Source of the DNA: Planctomycetota bacterium
GTDB taxonomy: Bacteria > Planctomycetota > B15-G4 > SIAN01
NCBI GenBank assembly: GCA_028289345.1
Contig: JANQQL010000033.1
Coordinates: 806,001 to 870,000, forward strand
Reading direction: 5' to 3'
DNA: 64,000 bases
The first letter of the stretch is position 1. Every line of letters starts with the position of its first letter. The notes under the pieces were generated by a model. The model saw only the letters and a list, made by a program, of their open reading frames with translations, did not search any database and had not been told where the DNA came from. This document shows positions 25,639 to 34,052 of the stretch, in pieces. The position numbers and the translations under genes were made by a program.

Positions 25639-27351
25639 TCACTCGAACAAGCTGAGACGGTCGGCGCGATACACGGTGTAACCGTTCACTCCGCTTTCGT
25701 CTTCGACCCGGAGATCGAAAACGATCTCGGATGGGGATGACCGAGTGACTTCGAAGACATGGCCCAGCACGTGGGTGGAATTGCTCTTGCGCCCCTCGGT
25801 CAACAGGACGTTGCCAGTGCTGAGCAGAGGCATGGCTCCGCCCAACACGCCGGAGTAGAAGTCTTGACCAGGTTCCCCATAGGACCAGGCTTGCTCGACC
25901 GTTCCGGCACCTTCGTCGATCTTGTAGACCACGCCACGGCTGTACCAGTCGCCAGGAGAGGCCGGGGTGTCCGGCGGGATTTCGCGGTAGTTGCCATTGT
26001 CGAACACGGCAATTTCGCCATCTCCGGTGAACGCGGGCGCGTGCAGGTGAAAGGGCCATTCGAACGGGGTACCAACCGGGGTCAGCAGAAGCGACTGCCA
26101 GGGAGGCTCCCAGCGACGCGGATCACCGAGAATCCAACGCAGCTCCCCGGTGCTGCGGTCGAACTTGATCAATGCGTCCTGATGTCGCATCGACATCAAG
26201 TAACTGTCGTCTGCCACGTCCAGCGCCAGACCGTTGCCGTGGGTCCAATCGGCGGTCCGTCCGCCATAGAGCCCATCCCAAAAGGTCAACAGTGAGTCGT
26301 AGACCAGCCGGTAGGGGTCGAGCATGTCGTGCAGGCTGAACATGCGGGTAATCGTCCCGTCCCGCTTGAACTCGATGATCCGGTCTCCCACGACCTTGGT
26401 GACGGCCACCGTGATCGACGGATCGAGCTCGTCGAACGGATAGTCGGGATACTCTCGCATCTCCGTGGTGAGGGCGACGAAATCCCCCTCGAACTCTTCG
26501 GGCAACTCGAACAATTCGTGGTGGAACGCGTCCGGGAGATAGGGATCGTTCGGGTCGCTGGGTCGCACCACGATGGAGCCGGCCGGAGGTTGCTTGCCCT
26601 CATTGAGCCCGGCCGCGTGCCAGTGATTGAGAAGCGATCCGAACAGGTCGATCTCGAACAGATCTCCTCTCCCCTCAAAGAACAAGATGGTTCCGCTTCG
26701 AGTCACGGACCCCATCCACATCTGGTACTCAGGATTCTGGTAGTACCACACCACCTCGCCCGCATCGTCCAGCATCATCAGCGTCGCTCGACGAGCACCG
26801 CCCGGCAGCTCGGCAATGGTGGCGAAGAACGTGAGCCCGGGCTCCATCTGGTCGGGCATGAGAACATCGAAATGGAGCGGCGGAAAGTCCGCGGGAAGCG
26901 GTGGAGTCACGAATTGAGCTGCTTGATTCACCGCTTCGTTGCCGGCGGCATCCACAGCCTTCACGGTGATCTGGTGGGTCTTGTCGGGACGCATCCCGAG
27001 CAACGACACCACCGTGTCAGTGACGGGGTCTGTCGGAGTTGGCAACTCGAAGGTGCGATCCCCGTCGTCCACTTCCACTGTGATCACCGCCTCTTCGTCG
27101 ACGGTGATGGACAAAGTGCCGGTCAATGGCGCGAACCCGGACGGACTGGGAGTCACGACGGGGTCACCGACGAACGCAGGTGCGGTCACGTCGGGAGGAT
27201 TGCTCGGTGGGTTGGGAGGATTCGGAGGATTTCCTCCGGTGCCCGGCGGATTTGCGGCAGGAGCGCCTCCTCCCGAACCGCCTCCGCCGCCGCAAGCCGC
27301 CAAGCCCCACAACAACAGGGTCCCCAAAATCATCGTCGAACGAACTGGCAT
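25639..27351 (-). CDS. Arylsulfotransferase (ASST)-like lipoprotein
   Basis: The protein has 570 residues. The signal peptide ends LWGLAAC (C20), followed by a Gly/Pro/Asn-rich linker and a bacterial Ig-like domain (about 55-150: TAPAFVGDPVVTPSPSG, then VKAVDAAGNEA). The rest matches the ASST beta-propeller: RATLMMLDDAGEVVWYY, DWTHGNGLALD, MSMRHQDALIKFDRSTGELRWILG and FHLHAPAFTGDGEIAVFDNGNYR. In characterised AssT the W-T-H-x-N and S-R-H-Q motifs line the active site. Known AssT enzymes move a sulfuryl group between phenols without PAPS. It lies tail to tail with two sulfatase-like genes, which suggests shared sulfated or aromatic substrates. Confidence 0.86.
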   Translation of the reverse strand: MPVRSTMILGTLLLWGLAACGGGGGSGGGAPAANPPGTGGNPPNPPNPPSNPPDVTAPAFVGDPVVTPSPSGFAPLTGTLSITVDEEAVITVEVDDGDRTFELPTPTDPVTDTVVSLLGMRPDKTHQITVKAVDAAGNEAVNQAAQFVTPPLPADFPPLHFDVLMPDQMEPGLTFFATIAELPGGARRATLMMLDDAGEVVWYYQNPEYQMWMGSVTRSGTILFFEGRGDLFEIDLFGSLLNHWHAAGLNEGKQPPAGSIVVRPSDPNDPYLPDAFHHELFELPEEFEGDFVALTTEMREYPDYPFDELDPSITVAVTKVVGDRIIEFKRDGTITRMFSLHDMLDPYRLVYDSLLTFWDGLYGGRTADWTHGNGLALDVADDSYLMSMRHQDALIKFDRSTGELRWILGDPRRWEPPWQSLLLTPVGTPFEWPFHLHAPAFTGDGEIAVFDNGNYREIPPDTPASPGDWYSRGVVYKIDEGAGTVEQAWSYGEPGQDFYSGVLGGAMPLLSTGNVLLTEGRKSNSTHVLGHVFEVTRSSPSEIVFDLRVEDESGVNGYTVYRADRLSLFE

Positions 27352-27546
27352 CTCGGCTGTGACTTCCCTCGTGGTGGTGTCGATGCAACCGGGGAGTTCG
27401 CCCGGTTTGCGTCATTGCGCGGAATTCCCGTGGTTTGCGCGTACCAAACTCGGCGACGCGCACACCGCAATCCAACACTCTAGCCAATCCCTTCTCGACG
27501 TCGCCCCCCGGCGCCACTAATAGCCCCGGGCCATGACAAGCAAACG

Positions 27547-27585
27547 CGCGCGATCCGCCCAACCAACTCCCGGACGGGTCGCGCG
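27547..27585 (-). terminator. GC-rich hairpin after the alpha/beta hydrolase gene
   Basis: CGCGCGATCCG (27547-27557) pairs with CGGGTCGCGCG (27575-27585) with a single wobble pair. It starts 12 bases after the stop of the minus-strand gene at 27597. The following run on that strand is only weakly T-rich, so intrinsic termination is possible but not certain. Confidence 0.45.
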
Positions 27586-27596
27586 GCGCGTGGATT

Positions 27597-28511
27597 TCAG
27601 CGGTGCAGCCACATCTCCATGCTGCGGGTGACCATGTCCGCAGCATCTTGCTGGACGAAATGACCTGCACCCGGCACGGTGACCAAGGTCAGGTCTTTCT
27701 CCAACCATTCCCAAGTATCGTTGAGTCCCGAAGCCAACAACGCTTGATCGTCGAGGCCGTGGATCATGAGGACCGGACAACGCACTGGCGGATAGTTGAT
27801 CGGAGGGGACGACGCGTCCGAGGATCCGGAGGTCGACCGTGGGTAGTTCACTTTGTAGTAATTCAGCATCGCTTCGAAGTCGGAGCGCTGGAACGCTTCG
27901 ACGTACTTCGGCCGCGCCGCTTCATCGGTGACCCATCCCGCCAGTCCTTCGGCAGTGAGCTGCTGGTGAGCATCTTCCTTTTGGAAGTTCCGGGCATAGG
28001 CGCTGTTCTCTTGTTGCTGGGCGTTGTTGCGCAGCTCGCGTCCCATGCCACGGGGATGGGGCAGGTTGCAAATGATCAGCCGCTCGACCACTTCCGGGCG
28101 AAACATCGCCACGTTCCAAGCGATGGCTCCCCCCCAATCATGACCCACCAACACGACCGGGTCTTCCGAGAACTCACGAATCACCGCCACCACATCGCTG
28201 ATCAAGATCGGCATGGCGTAGTTCTGCAGCCCCTTGGGACGATCCGAACGGTTGTAGCCGCGAAGGTCCATCGCCACCACTTGGAAGTCGACGGCAAGAG
28301 ACTCCATCTGTTCGCGCCACGTGTACCAGTAGTCGGGGAAACCGTGCAGCATCAGGACCACGGGTCCCTCGCCGAGGCTGACACAGTGCAAGTTGACGTC
28401 GCCATTGGCCACCATGTGATGGGTGACCTTTTCCTCGAACTCTTCGGTGGTCGCGGACGCCGGACCCGCTGCCATCGCCAGGAAAACCACTACGCACATC
28501 AGGGTCTTCAT
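27597..28511 (-). CDS. Secreted alpha/beta hydrolase, epoxide-hydrolase/dehalogenase type
   Basis: The protein has 304 residues. ATG 28511 (GAGG seven bases upstream) is preferred over the ATG two codons earlier. A Sec signal peptide runs to about residue 20 (AMAAGPASA). Fold motifs are the oxyanion HGFPD (56-60), the nucleophile elbow VGHDWGGA with Asp125, the acid region IHGLDDQAL and the catalytic His in GAGHFVQQD. An Asp nucleophile with HGxP points to epoxide hydrolases or haloalkane dehalogenases rather than Ser esterases. The cap region (about 150-225) is helical. Export is unusual for this group. The substrate cannot be told from sequence. Confidence 0.86.
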   Translation of the reverse strand: MKTLMCVVVFLAMAAGPASATTEEFEEKVTHHMVANGDVNLHCVSLGEGPVVLMLHGFPDYWYTWREQMESLAVDFQVVAMDLRGYNRSDRPKGLQNYAMPILISDVVAVIREFSEDPVVLVGHDWGGAIAWNVAMFRPEVVERLIICNLPHPRGMGRELRNNAQQQENSAYARNFQKEDAHQQLTAEGLAGWVTDEAARPKYVEAFQRSDFEAMLNYYKVNYPRSTSGSSDASSPPINYPPVRCPVLMIHGLDDQALLASGLNDTWEWLEKDLTLVTVPGAGHFVQQDAADMVTRSMEMWLHR

Positions 28512-28624
28512 GCTCATTCCTCTCTGAAGGAGCCGCCTCCCTGGGGCAGATCCAGGTTCTAGAACCGTTTTCCTTCTTCCCTCGCGGAGATGACGCCGAT
28601 CCTCGCCATCAGGAGCAATCATCC

Positions 28625-29287
28625 ATGTCGATCGACGGCGTGACTCACACAGGATTCGTACACCAAGCTCTGGCTCGCCAGCTGGCCAGTGGACTGGCGG
28701 TGCCTCCGGACCACAGCGCTCCCCTGTCGCCCAAATCCGCAAGCAACCCCGAGTCACTGACGGACAAATCCACAAACGCGGACTCCCCGCGCGGCATCCA
28801 TGAGCTTACTCCCGAAGAGCAGAAGGAGGTTCGGGAGTTGCAGGAACGCGATCGCGAAGTGCGCGCCCATGAGCAGGCCCACAAGCGCGCGGCCGGGCAA
28901 CTGGCGACCGGGGGACCGACCTACGAGTACACCCAGGGACCCGACGGAAGGCGCTACGCGATCGGCGGCGAAGTCCAGATTCGCATTCCGGAAGGAAACA
29001 CCCCGGAGGAAACCGCACGCATCGCTCGCCAGGCTCAGCGAGCCGCGTTGGCACCCACCAGTCCCTCCTCCCAAGACCGAGCGGTGGCGGCGAGGGCCGC
29101 TCAGAAAGCGCGGCAAGCGGAGCTGGAACAAGCGTCTGCCTCCGAGGAGACCGGGGAGACGGACGACGCTCGGTTGCCGAGCGTGCCCGGTTCCCAGTTG
29201 CGGGCCTACCAACAAGCCGCCAGCCAACCGGTTCGAGGTTTCGGCCAAGAAGACGATTCGGTGGCTTCCACCTCATTGCTGGCTTGA
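28625..29287 (+). CDS. SprA-related putative metalloprotease (HExxH)
   Basis: The protein has 220 residues. It contains the conserved block of the SprA-related/CJM1_0395 family: EEQKEVRELQERDREVRAHEQAHKRAAG, with HEQAH at 82-86 (H82, E83, H86) forming a possible zinc site. This is followed by GGPTYEYTQGPDGRRYAIGGEVQIRIPEG. The C-terminal half is an Ala/Glu/Gln-rich helix. No signal peptide is evident. Family members are named putative metalloproteases from the motif alone, so activity is unproven. The gene is divergent from the hydrolase gene and upstream of an HtrA-like protease. Confidence 0.84.
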   Translation: MSIDGVTHTGFVHQALARQLASGLAVPPDHSAPLSPKSASNPESLTDKSTNADSPRGIHELTPEEQKEVRELQERDREVRAHEQAHKRAAGQLATGGPTYEYTQGPDGRRYAIGGEVQIRIPEGNTPEETARIARQAQRAALAPTSPSSQDRAVAARAAQKARQAELEQASASEETGETDDARLPSVPGSQLRAYQQAASQPVRGFGQEDDSVASTSLLA

Positions 29288-29394
29288 CCTTCCTTCGCCC
29301 GTCAAACCACACCCTCGAACTGCGTCGTCCCGAGTCGCCTCGTGGCTACAATTCCCGGTTTGCGCTCGCTTCCCGAAGGACTGGAGACGAACCG

Positions 29395-30837
29395 ATGAAG
29401 AGGTGCGGCCAGGCACGGTGGTGGTTGTTCAGTCTGTGGCCAGCACTGTGGTGCGCCCCCGCCACGGGCCAACATCAATGGGCCCAGCAAATCGAGTCGT
29501 TCAAACCGATGGTCGTCAACGTCGAAACGTCGACCGAGGTGCCGCTGGAAACCGAAGCCAAGGGGACCGGGTTCGCCACCGGGTTCATTGTCGACGCCGA
29601 GCGCGGCATCCTGGCGACCAATCGCCACGTCACCGGGTCCGGCCCCTCCTACGTGAAGATCAACTTCTTCGACGGCAGTTTCACCGAGGCCAAGGAGCTG
29701 TACTACGACCCGACCCACGATTTCGGCTTCTATCAAGTGCAGCCCGATGAGATCGACTTCTCGCTCCAAGCCGTGACCCTGGGCTCCTGGCGCGACCTGA
29801 AGCTCGGCGAGGACGTGCTGCTGATCGGCAACAACGACAAGGAAGAATACTCCATCAAGTTCGGCACCGTGGCCAACCTGAACGTCAACAAGGGCGACCG
29901 GCACTCCACCTACATCCACACGACGTTCGATCGCACCGGAGGCTCCTCGGGAAGCCCGGTCTGGAACACCCGCGGCGAGGTGGTCGCCATTCATGCCCGA
30001 GGGACGGACACCTCCAGCTTCGAACTGCCGATTGACTACGTGACGGACACCCTCAAGCGTCTGCAGCAAGGCCTCCCGGTGGAGCGGGGCGACGTCGGCA
30101 TCGATGCCGAGCTCATCTCCATTGGAGAGGCGATCAAGCATTTCGGCCTCCCCGCCACCTGCGCCGAAGAAATCGGCCTCAGTCCGGCGGGCCCTCCCAA
30201 GGTGATCCAAATCGACTCGGTGGTGCCCCACTCCACCGGAGACGGCATTCTTCGCGCATCCGACATCCTGTACCGCATCGACGGGGAGTTGATCCGTGAC
30301 GACTTGTACGGCTTGGATGCCATGCTGAACCAGCGCGTGGGACAAACGGTGCAGCTGCAGGTCTATCGCAACGGCGCCCCCCTTCAATGCGAGGTCCCGG
30401 TCGAGAACCTCGAGCACCAGAAGGTTTCCGAGTTCCTGCTCTTCGCGGGAGCCGTGTTTCACGACATCACGCCCCGTCTGCGGCGGGTCCTCTATTTCGA
30501 TGACGAGGGGGTCTTCATGTCGTTTGCCGATCCGGGCAGCAGTTTCTCGAGGATTGGCCAACTCGCCCGCTCCGGGAACGCCAAGGTGGTCGTTCAAGAG
30601 ATCAACGGGATGCCGATCCGACACTTGTCCGACATGGTGACCGCCTGCAACCAGATCCAAGATGGCCATCACACCTACGTCGTGGTCCGCGACTTCAACC
30701 TGTTCGATTCGTCGCCGACGCCGAAGAGTCTCACCCTGAATCTGAAGTTTGGCCCGATGAAACGCTTCACCTGGAACCCGGGTTCGTTGGACTGGTCCGA
30801 GATCGACACTCCCGAATCCGATTCCGCGGGCCACTGA
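29395..30837 (+). CDS. HtrA/Deg-like trypsin-fold protease with PDZ domains
   Basis: The protein has 480 residues. ATG 29395 (GGAG upstream) starts a signal peptide (WWLFSLWPALWCAPATG). The chymotrypsin-fold triad is visible: H78 in ATNRHVTGSG, D109 in PTHDFGFYQV and S185 in TGGSSGSPVW. The activation-loop surroundings match DegP/HtrA. After the protease domain come two PDZ-like modules: about 230-320 (KVIQIDSVVPHSTGDGILRASDILYRIDGE, a typical PDZ) and about 340-450 (GVFMSFADPGSSFSR, VVVQEINGMPIRHL). The predicted role is periplasmic protein quality control or regulated proteolysis. The next gene starts 17 bases later. Confidence 0.9.
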   Translation: MKRCGQARWWLFSLWPALWCAPATGQHQWAQQIESFKPMVVNVETSTEVPLETEAKGTGFATGFIVDAERGILATNRHVTGSGPSYVKINFFDGSFTEAKELYYDPTHDFGFYQVQPDEIDFSLQAVTLGSWRDLKLGEDVLLIGNNDKEEYSIKFGTVANLNVNKGDRHSTYIHTTFDRTGGSSGSPVWNTRGEVVAIHARGTDTSSFELPIDYVTDTLKRLQQGLPVERGDVGIDAELISIGEAIKHFGLPATCAEEIGLSPAGPPKVIQIDSVVPHSTGDGILRASDILYRIDGELIRDDLYGLDAMLNQRVGQTVQLQVYRNGAPLQCEVPVENLEHQKVSEFLLFAGAVFHDITPRLRRVLYFDDEGVFMSFADPGSSFSRIGQLARSGNAKVVVQEINGMPIRHLSDMVTACNQIQDGHHTYVVVRDFNLFDSSPTPKSLTLNLKFGPMKRFTWNPGSLDWSEIDTPESDSAGH

Positions 30838-30854
30838 GCACGACCTCTCCTCGG

Positions 30855-32156
30855 TTGTCTGGAATCCGACGCCACGCTCGATTTCTGCTGATGACGGCCA
30901 CGGTCGCGATCCTCGCGGGCACACTGGTCGTGATGGACCGCGCCGGCGGCAGGCAGCTCCTCGAAAAAGCCCTGTCCGAACAATCTCCCGCGATGCGCAA
31001 CTGGATGGAAAGTCAGGCCGTCCAGGGCACCGACGTGTCCGCCGCAGAAACCGCATTCCAGGCAGTCCTTGCCTGCCTGGTGGGCCTTTGGGCCGTCGCC
31101 CTGGTGACCTACGTGCTGTGGGTTCGGAGGGCGCGTTGGGTGATCTGGATCGGAGGATTCTTGGCGACCTATGTCGCCCTGGAACAGTGGATGGCACCAT
31201 TTCTCTTCATCCCGTTCCTGATGAATGAACAGTACTACGTGGCGGATCCGGATCATTGGCCGGTTTCCACCGACGCCGAACGAGGGTGGAACTCCGATTC
31301 CTTGCGCTGCTCCTCGAACGCTGACAGCTTTCGCCCGGAAGACCTGAACCTGCTTTTCTTGGGAGACTCCTTCACCTTCGGCTCGGGGCTTCCGCCTGAG
31401 CAGTCGTTCCCATCCAAGGTCGAGACGGCGCTTGGACGGGAGTTTCCTCAACGCGGTATTCGCGTGGCAAACTTTGGCTGGATCAGCTCATCTCCCCTGC
31501 TGAGCCATCGACGTCTCGAAGCCTTGGGCCCCCGTTACTATCCCGATTTGGTAGTCCAATGCATCGACATGACCGACTTCTCCGACGACTTGCGCTGGAA
31601 GGCCATGTTGGAGCGACGAGGCTTCTACTGGTGGGACCGCCACTTCCCGATGTTGACCAAAATCCTCGAGTCCCTCGCCCCGCGCTGGGTGCGTGACCAA
31701 CGCTTGGCCGCCCAGGGAGACCCTCCCAAGAAACGGTTGTTTCCCACCGAGTACGCGCTGAAGAAAACCCGCCCCTTCCTGGAACCGCTGGTGACCAATC
31801 TGGACGCAATTCACACTTGGTGCGAGGCACAGGGCTGCGAGTTCCTGGTCATCGCCCTGCCACGGTCCTACCAGTACAGCGATCGCGAAGCACCGATGGA
31901 CCAATACGGTCGGCGGGTCACGCCCTTGGGTCCCCACTCGTTGGCTCCGTTCCGGTTCTTCGAAGAGGTCTCCGAACGCGTCCCCTATCCGATTCACTCC
32001 ATCTTGGAAGCGTTCCAAACCACCCGACTGTTCCCGACCTGCTTCGTCAACGACCCGCACTGGAATGACAACGGAACTTCGGTGGCGGCGGCGGCGATCA
32101 CCCGCGTGCTGGCTCCATGGATCCGATCCCGCGCTCCTGGGTCAGCCAATCGTTGA
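30855..32156 (+). CDS. Membrane-anchored SGNH-hydrolase-like protein
   Basis: The protein has 433 residues if the TTG at 30855 is used; ATG 30891 is an alternative and neither has a strong ribosome-binding site. Two or three hydrophobic helices at about 8-28, 65-90 and 95-125 anchor the N-terminus. The rest has SGNH/GDSL signatures: LLFLGDSFTFGSGLPPEQSF with nucleophile S172, VANFGWISSSP, and the catalytic pair near the end in FVNDPHWNDNGT. This resembles AlgX/AlgJ-type or peptidoglycan/polysaccharide acyl-esterase proteins. Deacetylation or O-acetyl transfer on a surface polymer is an inference. Confidence 0.78.
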   Translation: MSGIRRHARFLLMTATVAILAGTLVVMDRAGGRQLLEKALSEQSPAMRNWMESQAVQGTDVSAAETAFQAVLACLVGLWAVALVTYVLWVRRARWVIWIGGFLATYVALEQWMAPFLFIPFLMNEQYYVADPDHWPVSTDAERGWNSDSLRCSSNADSFRPEDLNLLFLGDSFTFGSGLPPEQSFPSKVETALGREFPQRGIRVANFGWISSSPLLSHRRLEALGPRYYPDLVVQCIDMTDFSDDLRWKAMLERRGFYWWDRHFPMLTKILESLAPRWVRDQRLAAQGDPPKKRLFPTEYALKKTRPFLEPLVTNLDAIHTWCEAQGCEFLVIALPRSYQYSDREAPMDQYGRRVTPLGPHSLAPFRFFEEVSERVPYPIHSILEAFQTTRLFPTCFVNDPHWNDNGTSVAAAAITRVLAPWIRSRAPGSANR

Positions 32157-32342
32157 GACCAGCTTCCCCCCCGGGGCGCTGGGGCGACTCGGCAGAGAAT
32201 CGGACAAGGCACACCTCCCCCAACGAGCGGTGACCGGCGAACCGAGCTTCGCTAGCTATGCTCTGACGATCTCAACAGGCCACGCTCCTCTGGCCGCTTG
32301 ACCTCTCCCGCGCCAACCTCGACCTGAGCGAAGGGAATTCGA

Positions 32343-33662
32343 ATGCCGTGCAAATCACCGAGGCCGCTGCGAACTCAGCTCCTTTGCTGGGCCCTTGGCA
32401 TCGGTTGCTCGGCGTCCGCGATGGCCACGGATTGGCCAAGGTTTCGCGGCCCCCTCGGGAACGGCAAATCACCGGAAACCGAGTTGCGGCTCGAATGGGA
32501 GGACGACCTCCCTCCGATCCGTTGGAAGCAATCCCTTGGGAAAGGCTTCGGGGGCGCGGCGGTCCGAGACCAGCAGGTCTTCGTCATGGACCGGGAGATG
32601 GGCGAGGCGGACCTGGTTCGGTGCATCGATCTGGACGACGGCCGAGAGCTCTGGACGCGAAGAATGGAAGCGCCGGGCCGATTGAGCTTTCCCGGGTCGC
32701 GCACCGTTCCCACGGTGGGTGAAGAACTGGTCTTCTGCGCCGGAGGCTTCGGTCACGTGTACGCGTTGGAGCGCAGCCATGGGGAACTGCGCTGGTCGGT
32801 GGATCTCGTCGAACGTTATGACGGGGAACTTCCCACCTTCGGCTGGTCTCACTCGCCCTTGGTCGTCGGAGACCTAGTGGTGGTGGCGGCGCTCAGTGAA
32901 GAAGCAGGACTGATTGCGTTCGATCGGAGCACCGGAGACGAAGTCTGGAAGTCTCCTGCGCTTGGCTCCTCCCACTCCACTCCGGTCTTGGCCAACCTCC
33001 ACGGGATGTCCCAAATCTTGTTTCTGAGCTCCACGAGTCAAAGTGGAAAACTCACCAGCTTGGTGCCCGAGGATGGTCGACTCTTGTGGGAGTCCGAGGC
33101 CTATCACGTTCGCCTGCCGATTCCCGCTCCGTTCCCCGTCGATGACCGACGCTTGTTCATCACCGGTGGCTATCGAGCCGGCTCGCTGATGCTCGATGTG
33201 GCTGCGTCGGGAGATGGCCAGTTCGAGTTTTCCGAACAGTTCCGACTGGAACAAGGCGCTCAGATTCACATGCCAATCCTCCACGAGAGCCACCTCTACG
33301 TCCTCGTGAACGAAAACTGGAACGACGAACGCCGACGTCGCAAAGAAGGCGGGCTGATGTGCCTGGACCTGAACGGTCAGGTTCGCTGGCGGACGGGGGA
33401 CGAGCCGTTCTTTGGTCGAGGAAGCATGATCTTCGCGGACGGACACCTGTTGATCCAGGATGGGGACAACGGGGTGTTGCGCGTGATCCAACCGAACCCG
33501 GACCGCTATCAACCCGTCTCCGAAGCGAACGTTTTCGAGATCGATGACAGCGACGACCACCAAATGTGGGGCCCCATGGCCCTGAGCGCGGGCCGACTTT
33601 TCATGCGCAGTCAGGACGAACTGCGCTGCCTCGATCTGCGCCCCTCCGAGCCGGGCTCCTAG
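32343..33662 (+). CDS. Secreted PQQ-like beta-propeller protein
   Basis: The protein has 439 residues. It has a signal peptide ending near CSASAMA and then TDWPRFRGPLGNGKSPE, the usual opening of planctomycete PQQ-binding-like propellers (WPxFRGPxGxG). Repeated blades contain Trp-docking-like phrases: RCIDLDDGRELWTRRM, YALERSHGELRWSVDL, AFDRSTGDEVWKSP, LVPEDGRLLWESE and CLDLNGQVRWRTGD. The fold resembles BamB and quinoprotein dehydrogenases, but I see no clear catalytic Asp/Glu-calcium set for PQQ. A scaffold role or sugar/alcohol oxidation are both possible. Confidence 0.86.
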   Translation: MPCKSPRPLRTQLLCWALGIGCSASAMATDWPRFRGPLGNGKSPETELRLEWEDDLPPIRWKQSLGKGFGGAAVRDQQVFVMDREMGEADLVRCIDLDDGRELWTRRMEAPGRLSFPGSRTVPTVGEELVFCAGGFGHVYALERSHGELRWSVDLVERYDGELPTFGWSHSPLVVGDLVVVAALSEEAGLIAFDRSTGDEVWKSPALGSSHSTPVLANLHGMSQILFLSSTSQSGKLTSLVPEDGRLLWESEAYHVRLPIPAPFPVDDRRLFITGGYRAGSLMLDVAASGDGQFEFSEQFRLEQGAQIHMPILHESHLYVLVNENWNDERRRRKEGGLMCLDLNGQVRWRTGDEPFFGRGSMIFADGHLLIQDGDNGVLRVIQPNPDRYQPVSEANVFEIDDSDDHQMWGPMALSAGRLFMRSQDELRCLDLRPSEPGS

Positions 33663-33734
33663 CACGCCGATGCGAAAGGCCGGCGGGCCCGCGAACTCGA
33701 ACTGAGTGTTCCCCGAGCGCGAAAAAGAAAGACA

Positions 33735-33778
33735 GCCCGGTGGTCGGGCAAAGGATCCCGGAATCCCGCCCACCGGGC
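33735..33778 (-). terminator. Hairpin with T-rich tail on the minus strand
   Basis: There are fourteen-base arms with one mismatch (33735-33748 and 33765-33778) around a 16-base loop. Read on the minus strand, the stem is followed by TGTCTTTCTTTTTC, a plausible U-rich tract, so it could end transcripts of the protease gene whose stop is at 34053. Confidence 0.5.
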
Positions 33779-33948
33779 CATCTAACATCACGACAGATCA
33801 GCGCGAGGGGCCCGCGGAGGTGGGCGTCTTGCTGATGCTTGCCATCAGGGTAAGCACCCTATCGTCACAGGGTTTTCCCTGACCTAAGTCCGAAGGTTGT
33901 TTTTTTCCGGTCGAGAAGGGGAAGTCCCAACTCCGCCGTCCCAAAGAA

Positions 33949-33983
33949 CTGCGCCTTCTCCGCATCAAGCGAAGAAGGCGCAG
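33949..33983. terminator. Perfect 11-bp stem near the protease gene 3' end
   Basis: CTGCGCCTTCT (33949-33959) and AGAAGGCGCAG (33973-33983) are perfect complements around a 13-base loop. No T-run follows on either strand, so it may be a Rho-assisted or RNA-stabilising stem rather than a classical terminator. Confidence 0.4.
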
Positions 33984-34052
33984 AGGATTTCTCGAAAGCC
34001 AGGCCGGCCCCACGGGTTCACGGGGACGGGGCGGTCACGGATCTCGACAGGC

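Larger units (their letters stand above)
33663..34052. other. Convergent intergenic region with stacked hairpins, 390 bp
   Basis: There is no gene here; two convergent genes end at its borders. It holds four inverted repeats. 33735-33748 pairs with 33765-33778 (GCCCGGTGG type, one mismatch). 33836-33843 can pair with 33849-33856, in competition with AGGGT-AAGC-ACCCT at 33847-33860. CAGGG-TTTT-CCCTG lies at 33868-33881. CTGCGCCTTCT pairs with AGAAGGCGCAG at 33949-33983. A run of seven T occurs at 33900-33906. It is either a bidirectional terminator cluster or an unrecognised structured RNA. Confidence 0.6.

Noticed and set aside
29302..31200. 632-codon minus-strand frame opposite the HtrA-like gene
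   Set aside because: The plus strand carries a complete protease triad and PDZ motifs; the minus frame has none.
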